A stretch of DNA of 64,000 bases from Chitinophagales bacterium (GTDB lineage Bacteria; Bacteroidota; Bacteroidia; Chitinophagales; Chitinophagaceae). Made by a program: the position numbers and the translations under genes. The DNA lies in assembly GCA_013298665.1 (NCBI GenBank), contig JAAFIK010000003.1, forward strand, positions 128,641 to 192,640, read 5' to 3'. Positions 58,527 to 64,000 of the stretch are shown in pieces (position 1 is the first letter of the stretch; each line of letters opens with the position of its first letter). The notes below the pieces were generated by a model. That model saw only the letters and a program-made list of their open reading frames with translations, searched no databases and had not been told where the DNA came from.

Positions 58527-60221
58527 ATGACGGCAAACCATCAGCAGGCAAAAGGCATGGGTTTTATTATCGGGGCATCTTCAGTGGGAACACTGATTGA
58601 GTGGTACGATTTTTACATTTTTGGGATGCTGGCTACGATCATTTCCAAACAGTTTTTTCCCGAAGAGGCGGGGGCTTCTGCTTTGCTGAGCACACTGGCC
58701 ATTTTTGCGGCAGGCTTTATCGTCCGGCCATTCGGGGCGCTGGTGTTTGGACGGCTGGGCGATCTGGTGGGCCGCAAATATACTTTCCTGCTCACCCTGG
58801 TACTGATGGGGGGATCTACTTTTGCCATCGGCCTGGTGCCGGGGTATGCCAGCATTGGCTGGGCCGCGCCAGTACTGGTGTTGCTGCTGCGTTTGCTGCA
58901 GGGGTTGGCGCTTGGGGGTGAATATGGCGGAGCAGCTACCTATGTGGCTGAGCATGCGCCCCCGCACCGGCGGGGATACTGGACAAGCTGGATACAAACA
59001 ACGGCTACCCTGGGTTTGTTCCTTGCGTTGGGGATCATTCTGCTGATCCGGCAGGGTCAGGGAGTAACCCGGTTTACCGCAGAATGGGGCGGGTGGCGTT
59101 ATCCGTTCTGGTTGTCGGCTGTACTGGTGCTGGTATCGGTACTGATCCGTATGCGGATGCAGGAGTCGCCGATGTTTGCCCGGGTAAAAGCAGCGGGTAT
59201 GGGAGCCGTAAATCCGTTAAAAGAGAGTTTTGGCCGTCGTGCTAATTTTAAAATGGTATTGCTGGCTTTGTTTGGCGCGGTGATGGGGCAGGGGGTGATC
59301 TGGTACACCGGACAGTTTTATGCCCAGTCGTTTATTGAAAATGTGTGTAAGGTTAATTTTGTCGATTCGAGAAACATCATCCTGGTAGCGATACTGCTGG
59401 CTACTCCTTTTTTTATTTTCTTTGGGGCGCTGAGTGACCGGGTAGGCCGGAAATGGATCATGCTGGCGGGAATGCTGCTGGGGGTTATTGCTTACCGGCC
59501 GATTTACCGGAATTTTATCCAACTGACTGATCCTGCGGGGAAGCGACTGACTGTTGATGCCTCGGGCACAAAGGGGTTGCCCGGAGTTGCGGCAATGGAT
59601 GTCCGGGATAAAACGAAGCTGGTGGTAACGGCTGTTGTAGATACGGCTTATACGGATGGGGCTGTTTTCCGGACAACGCGGACGGATACCATTGGCCTGG
59701 CTGTGCCTTTTACCGGACAAACCGGAAGGCTTGGTTATCTGCTGCCCCGTAAGGATGTGCCGGGCATGGATACGGCTGTTGTTCAACTGAAAGCATTGCC
59801 GGGGGTGGAACTTCGCGATGGTATTACTTATGTTGCGGCGATTGGCCAATCTCACCGGCCGGGTATCCTTATGGAGAAATCATTGAGCAGGGGTGATTTC
59901 TGGCGGATGGTATGGCTTGTTTTTATACAGGTGATCTTTGTAACGATGGTTTATGGCCCGATGGCGGCCTTCCTGGTGGAGTTGTTTCCGACAAAAATTC
60001 GTTATACGTCCATGTCGCTGCCTTATCATATCGGCAATGGTGTTTTTGGCGGCCTGGTTCCCTTTCTCGGCACATTGATTGTGGAGTTGACCAAGACGAA
60101 GGACAATCCGGCTGGCGACCCGCTGGCCGGGCTCTGGTACCCTATTGGTGTGGCCGGGCTTTGTTTGATCATCGGGGTGGTATACCTGCGGAATGCCACC
60201 CGGCAACAACAAATCGATTAA
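58527..60221 (+). CDS. MHS-type MFS transporter with large soluble insert
   Basis: GTLIEWYDFYIFGMLATIISKQFFPE, GRLGDLVGRKYTFLLTLVLMGGSTFAIGLVPGY, LLQGLALGGEYGGAATYVAEHAPPHRRGYWTSWIQTTATLGL; approx. 115-aa polar insert mid-protein. Confidence 0.93.
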   Translation: MTANHQQAKGMGFIIGASSVGTLIEWYDFYIFGMLATIISKQFFPEEAGASALLSTLAIFAAGFIVRPFGALVFGRLGDLVGRKYTFLLTLVLMGGSTFAIGLVPGYASIGWAAPVLVLLLRLLQGLALGGEYGGAATYVAEHAPPHRRGYWTSWIQTTATLGLFLALGIILLIRQGQGVTRFTAEWGGWRYPFWLSAVLVLVSVLIRMRMQESPMFARVKAAGMGAVNPLKESFGRRANFKMVLLALFGAVMGQGVIWYTGQFYAQSFIENVCKVNFVDSRNIILVAILLATPFFIFFGALSDRVGRKWIMLAGMLLGVIAYRPIYRNFIQLTDPAGKRLTVDASGTKGLPGVAAMDVRDKTKLVVTAVVDTAYTDGAVFRTTRTDTIGLAVPFTGQTGRLGYLLPRKDVPGMDTAVVQLKALPGVELRDGITYVAAIGQSHRPGILMEKSLSRGDFWRMVWLVFIQVIFVTMVYGPMAAFLVELFPTKIRYTSMSLPYHIGNGVFGGLVPFLGTLIVELTKTKDNPAGDPLAGLWYPIGVAGLCLIIGVVYLRNATRQQQID

Positions 60222-60238
60222 CTTTAAAAGATCAGGAC

Positions 60239-60469
60239 ATGAATGTGATCAAACGATACCTCGGTGTAATATGGATGTTGCTGGCGCCGCTGCTGGTTGC
60301 TTTTATGTGCTGGCAGGCAGTGGTGAAAATTACGCATGCACCTGCGGCTGCACAATCGAATGTGATCCTGCAATGGGTGATCATACTCCTGATCTTTATT
60401 CCCATCTGCACAGGGCTGTTTATTTTCGGCTACTATGCGGTGAAGGGGGAGTATGGAGACGGGAGATGA
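60239..60469 (+). CDS. Small two-TM membrane protein (MFS transporter small-subunit-like)
   Basis: MNVIKRYLGVIWMLLAPLLVAFMCWQAV...VILQWVIILLIFIPICTGLFIFGYYAVKGEYGDGR; starts 17 bp after the MFS stop. Confidence 0.8.
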   Translation: MNVIKRYLGVIWMLLAPLLVAFMCWQAVVKITHAPAAAQSNVILQWVIILLIFIPICTGLFIFGYYAVKGEYGDGR

Positions 60470-60660
60470 GGAAGTTACAGGTACCGGTATCCTCTACGTA
60501 GCGTGCAGGATGTGAGATACAAAGCGCGCGCTCCTGATACTTGCTGCATATCATCCTGCTGCTATTTCCGATGTGAAATGGATTCCCTGTACAAAAAAGC
60601 GACAACTCACTCCCTTGAGTAAGGTTGCCGCGTATGTTGATGTGCCCGTTTTAACGCAGA

Positions 60661-60960
60661 TCAATCCTTCGTTTGTGCCCAGAATGTTTCCAGACATGCC
60701 TTTAGTTTTTCCGCCGTATCGGTATTGGGCTTGGGAATGATGAACAGTTCCCGGTCTTCCCATTGTACCGGTACGCCGAGTTTGTATTCGAGCCATTTGT
60801 CGAAGATGTCGAATACATGATCTTTGGCGGGTTCGCCGGCTGCGTTGTGTGCCGGCATAAAGTTGAACATGATTTCGATATGTCCATCATCGTATACATT
60901 AATCTCCGGCTCGCCGAGCTGATCAAAACCTTCAACAGCGATTGTTTTAAAGTCTTCCAT
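60661..60960 (-). CDS. Hypothetical protein (99 aa)
   Basis: Coherent ORF MEDFKTIAVEGFDQLGEPEINVYDDGHIEIMFNFMPAHNAAGEPAKDHVF... Confidence 0.7.
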   Translation of the reverse strand: MEDFKTIAVEGFDQLGEPEINVYDDGHIEIMFNFMPAHNAAGEPAKDHVFDIFDKWLEYKLGVPVQWEDRELFIIPKPNTDTAEKLKACLETFWAQTKD

Positions 60961-60981
60961 ATTGTATTAAGTTTACTGTAA

Positions 60982-61635
60982 TTAAAATTGTAATGCCTGT
61001 AATGTTTGGGTGCTTTTGTCCTGCAGAAATGCGGCAACGGTTTCAAAACTGCCGAGTGCGTCCATTGCGGTCAGGGTTTCGCGATAGCGGTTAACCATGC
61101 CATCATATGCGCGGAAGTCTGCCAGTTTTGCTGCTACCAGACCTGCTTCTGCATGCAGGGTAGGGTGGTCTAAGTACGAACATTCCCCTAATGGCACACT
61201 GTTGAGTACCCGGTGAATGTCGTCAATGCTGTTGAACGCCTGAAAGAAAATGGGATTACAAATGGTATAATAGGTTTTGCAGGCCTGTGCCCATCTTTCG
61301 AGATCAGGTATTCCGGTTACCCGGTAATTTTCCAGAAACCGGTGGGTAGTGAGTAACTCTTGTTTGATACACCAGGACTGTTCCACAGCAGCCCTGCTCT
61401 GCCCCAGTGCGAGGGCATAGACAATGGCAAACTGTCTGTGGTGAATGACCATGTTGATGAACATACCAAACTCAACCTTGTAATTGGCGGCATCAATGAT
61501 AATCGTATCCCTGCATTCCAGCCTGTTGCGGTGCAGGTATATACCCTCGGGCTTTGGCTGCACACTGAATCCTTCCTGTTCAAACAGGGAGGTAAATACA
61601 TTCCTGATCTCCTGCTTTAATGTTTTGTAATCCAT
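60982..61635 (-). CDS. Hypothetical protein
   Basis: ORF MDYKTLKQEIRNVFTSLFEQEGFSVQ...; ATG at 61635 preferred over 61791, which overlaps the upstream gene. Confidence 0.7.
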   Translation of the reverse strand: MDYKTLKQEIRNVFTSLFEQEGFSVQPKPEGIYLHRNRLECRDTIIIDAANYKVEFGMFINMVIHHRQFAIVYALALGQSRAAVEQSWCIKQELLTTHRFLENYRVTGIPDLERWAQACKTYYTICNPIFFQAFNSIDDIHRVLNSVPLGECSYLDHPTLHAEAGLVAAKLADFRAYDGMVNRYRETLTAMDALGSFETVAAFLQDKSTQTLQALQF

Positions 61636-61642
61636 CTTTCTG

Positions 61643-62230
61643 TTATAATACCATATACCGGGGAAATGGCGCAGTGGTATAGGCTGCTGCCGGTTTGGTG
61701 ACAAAAAACTGTACCCCGGTTTTTGCGGCTGTGTAGAACGAGGTGGTAATATCCCGATCCACAGCGAGGTTAATCGCAGCCAGGTTAACACCGCCTTTTA
61801 CCACCACTTTGGTAACGGTACCCTTTACCAGGTTAATGGCGGGGTAAATTACTTTCTGGTTGGCAGTGCATACTGAAGTAAGGTCTGCGGCACCGGCAAG
61901 GTCTTTTGATACACTGGCCTTGGCATCGCCTACCTGATACCTGGTTCCGTTCATAAACAATACGTCTGCAACAATACGCTTGGTGGGTGTAGTGGCATTG
62001 TCCAGGTACACATCCAGCGATACCTGCGTGGCATACTTGGTACCTTTATTGGTCAGGTACGTGTTAACGGTTCCTTCAAAGACCTTCCAGTTGGGTTCGG
62101 TAACGACGGTGGCGGTTGTTTCTTCCGTAATCTCTGATGCAGGCGTGGCCTGCGCAAATAACTGGACATTCAAAGCTAAGCCTAAAAAGAATAAAATCCC
62201 TTTCAGGTGCTGCAAAATAGTTTTTTTCAT
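61643..62230 (-). CDS. Hypothetical secreted protein
   Basis: Signal peptide-like MKKTILQHLKGILFFLGLALNVQLFAQA. Confidence 0.75.
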   Translation of the reverse strand: MKKTILQHLKGILFFLGLALNVQLFAQATPASEITEETTATVVTEPNWKVFEGTVNTYLTNKGTKYATQVSLDVYLDNATTPTKRIVADVLFMNGTRYQVGDAKASVSKDLAGAADLTSVCTANQKVIYPAINLVKGTVTKVVVKGGVNLAAINLAVDRDITTSFYTAAKTGVQFFVTKPAAAYTTAPFPRYMVL

Positions 62231-62676
62231 TGTTACATTTTTTTGTGTTAATAGATGATTGTTTATATAGTGAACTGATGTTGGACAAGCTTATTGAAGG
62301 ATAACAGGTATACTCCAGGAGTCATTATCTTTCATGAACATACATAAGGGTTATCGTGAACCGTTACTACTGATGTACAGTCAATAATCCTTAGAAATAT
62401 GGTACCATTATTATTGCCGGCAAGGAAACCGAAATTCGGGTATTGTTTTTTCCGGAGGTTACTCCTCTTAAGAATAAGGTTAAGTGCGTTTATACGTTAA
62501 AGGTAGTTATTTTCCGGAGAAAAAAAATATTTTTATCCGTTCTGTGCAGGGCGTACAAAATACCGTATGTTTTTGTATCCAATACTCACCATTTACGTTA
62601 GGGCGGGGAGCCATTTTTCTCCGGATGGGTTCTTTTTGTTTGTTGTAGTTTCCCTGAACTGTTATAGATTTGGGTT

Positions 62677-64000
62677 ATGGATCTTCATTTACCCAGGCGT
62701 ATACATTTTATCGGCGTAGCCGGAACGGGCATGAGTGCCATCGCGCAATACCTCGCCGGTACCGCGCATATCGTGAGTGGCTCAGACAGAGCGTTTGGCA
62801 AAGCCGGGGCTCAAACCATTGAACGGCAGCTAACCGAAGCGGGTATAACCTGTTACCCGCAGGATGGCAGCGGTATCACACCTGCGCTTGATGCGGTGGT
62901 GATATCTACTGCCATAGAGGATACAGTACCCGAGTACAGAAAGGCCAAAGACCTTGGTATAGTCATCCTGCACCGTGCAGATATGCTGAAAGCCATTACG
63001 GATACTAAAAGAACAATAGCAGTATCGGGTACTTCGGGCAAGAGTACAACATCTGCTATGCTTTTTCATATCCTGCATGAGTCTGGTATGGATGCTTCGA
63101 TTATTTCGGGAGCGGGGTTGGTGAGCCTTCAGCGGCAGGGATTAATTGGCAATGCTTTTGCTGGCAAGGGTGATTGGCTGGTTATTGAAGCGGATGAGAG
63201 TGATGGTACATTGGTGAAGTATTATCCCGAAATGGGAGTGGTGCTGAACCTGGATAAGGATCACAAGGAGATGGATCAATTGGAGGAAATATTTACAGCC
63301 TTCCGGCAACATGTACAGCGTACGCTTATTGTGAACCGTTCACATCCCGGGGCATCAGCATTTTCGCGGAATAAGGACTGTGATTTTGGGTATATGGATG
63401 ATGTGGGTTTTGTGATGCGGGATTTTATACAGGATACGGCTTCCATTAGTTTTACGATTAACAGGGTACCTTTCAGGGTGCCGGTGTTGGGGGTATATAA
63501 TATGGAGAATGCTGCCGCGGCTGTGGCTGCTGCGGTATTGGCGGGTGTAACGCCGGAGCAGGCGGCAACGGCTCTTCAGGGGTACCAGGGTATTTATCGC
63601 CGTATGCAGTTGCTGAAAGTGATCAATGGTGTAGCGGTATATGACGATTATGCGCACAACCCGGTAAAGATTGCTGCGGCCATCAGGGCATTACAGCCGC
63701 TGACGTCAAGGGTGATTGCCTGGTTTCAACCACATGGCTACGGTCCCACGCGTTTTCTCCGCAATGATTTCATTGAAGAAATAGCACACGCCCTCCGCCC
63801 CGAAGACCAGGTATGGATGAGCGAAATATTTTATGCGGGGGGAACAGCGGTAAAAGATATTTCAGCCAATGATCTGATTATGGGTATTGCGGATCGGGGT
63901 AAGGCTGCCTTTTTTGTTGAAGACCGCTCGGAACTTCCCCAACGGTTGAAGGATGTGTTGCAGCCGGGGAATATACTGCTGCTGATGGGTGCAAGGGATC
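62677..64000 (+). CDS. Mur ligase family protein, UDP-N-acetylmuramate--alanine ligase-like (3' truncated by window edge)
   Basis: Manual translation from ATG 62677: MDLHLPRRIHFIGVAGTGMSAIAQYLAGTAHIVSGSD...TKRTIAVSGTSGKSTTSAMLFHIL...IEADESDGTLVKYYPEMGVVLNLDKDH...YDDYAHNPVKI. Not in the ORF track because it runs off the end. Confidence 0.92.
   Translation, partial: MDLHLPRRIHFIGVAGTGMSAIAQYLAGTAHIVSGSDRAFGKAGAQTIERQLTEAGITCYPQDGSGITPALDAVVISTAIEDTVPEYRKAKDLGIVILHRADMLKAITDTKRTIAVSGTSGKSTTSAMLFHILHESGMDASIISGAGLVSLQRQGLIGNAFAGKGDWLVIEADESDGTLVKYYPEMGVVLNLDKDHKEMDQLEEIFTAFRQHVQRTLIVNRSHPGASAFSRNKDCDFGYMDDVGFVMRDFIQDTASISFTINRVPFRVPVLGVYNMENAAAAVAAAVLAGVTPEQAATALQGYQGIYRRMQLLKVINGVAVYDDYAHNPVKIAAAIRALQPLTSRVIAWFQPHGYGPTRFLRNDFIEEIAHALRPEDQVWMSEIFYAGGTAVKDISANDLIMGIADRGKAAFFVEDRSELPQRLKDVLQPGNILLLMGARD

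Noticed and set aside
1-64000. Prophage, ICE or defence island explanation for the window
   Set aside because: No integrase, terminase, portal, relaxase, transposase or restriction genes recognised; surrounding genes are chromosomal housekeeping.

Overview
The window reads as a chromosomal segment from a Bacteroidota genome, most likely Chitinophagaceae-like. Indicators are a PorP/SprF-type protein, a T9SS type-B sorting domain, TerC, GLPGLI-like and DUF2490-like proteins, and TAnnTTTG promoter-like sites. No rRNA, tRNA, CRISPR array, transposase or integrase was found. Housekeeping genes: fusA, ispE, bifunctional nuclease, etfAB, tilS, rlmH, glgC/glgA, a cyclophilin and a 3'-truncated Mur ligase. 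Accessory or surface genes: two giant ORFs of unknown family (1154 and 1408 aa) beside a divergent GH19/endolysin-like gene; an AraC/GlxA regulator next to an outer-membrane beta-barrel gene; a 1322-aa IPT/TIG-VCBS protein; and a 1991-aa PKD/T9SS cargo with its PorP/SprF partner. There is also an alpha-glucan/glycogen cluster and an MFS transporter with a large soluble insert next to a tiny membrane protein. The best candidate for an undescribed system is the GH19-like + 1154-aa + 1408-aa locus at 1.7-10.3 kb. Non-coding structures of interest are an approx. 42-bp composite tandem repeat at 34.9-35.2 kb, an inverted-repeat element at 23.73-23.87 kb, a 21-bp tandem repeat at 19.6 kb, and a terminator motif shared between two loci. 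All product calls come from reading the sequence; no database search was run.
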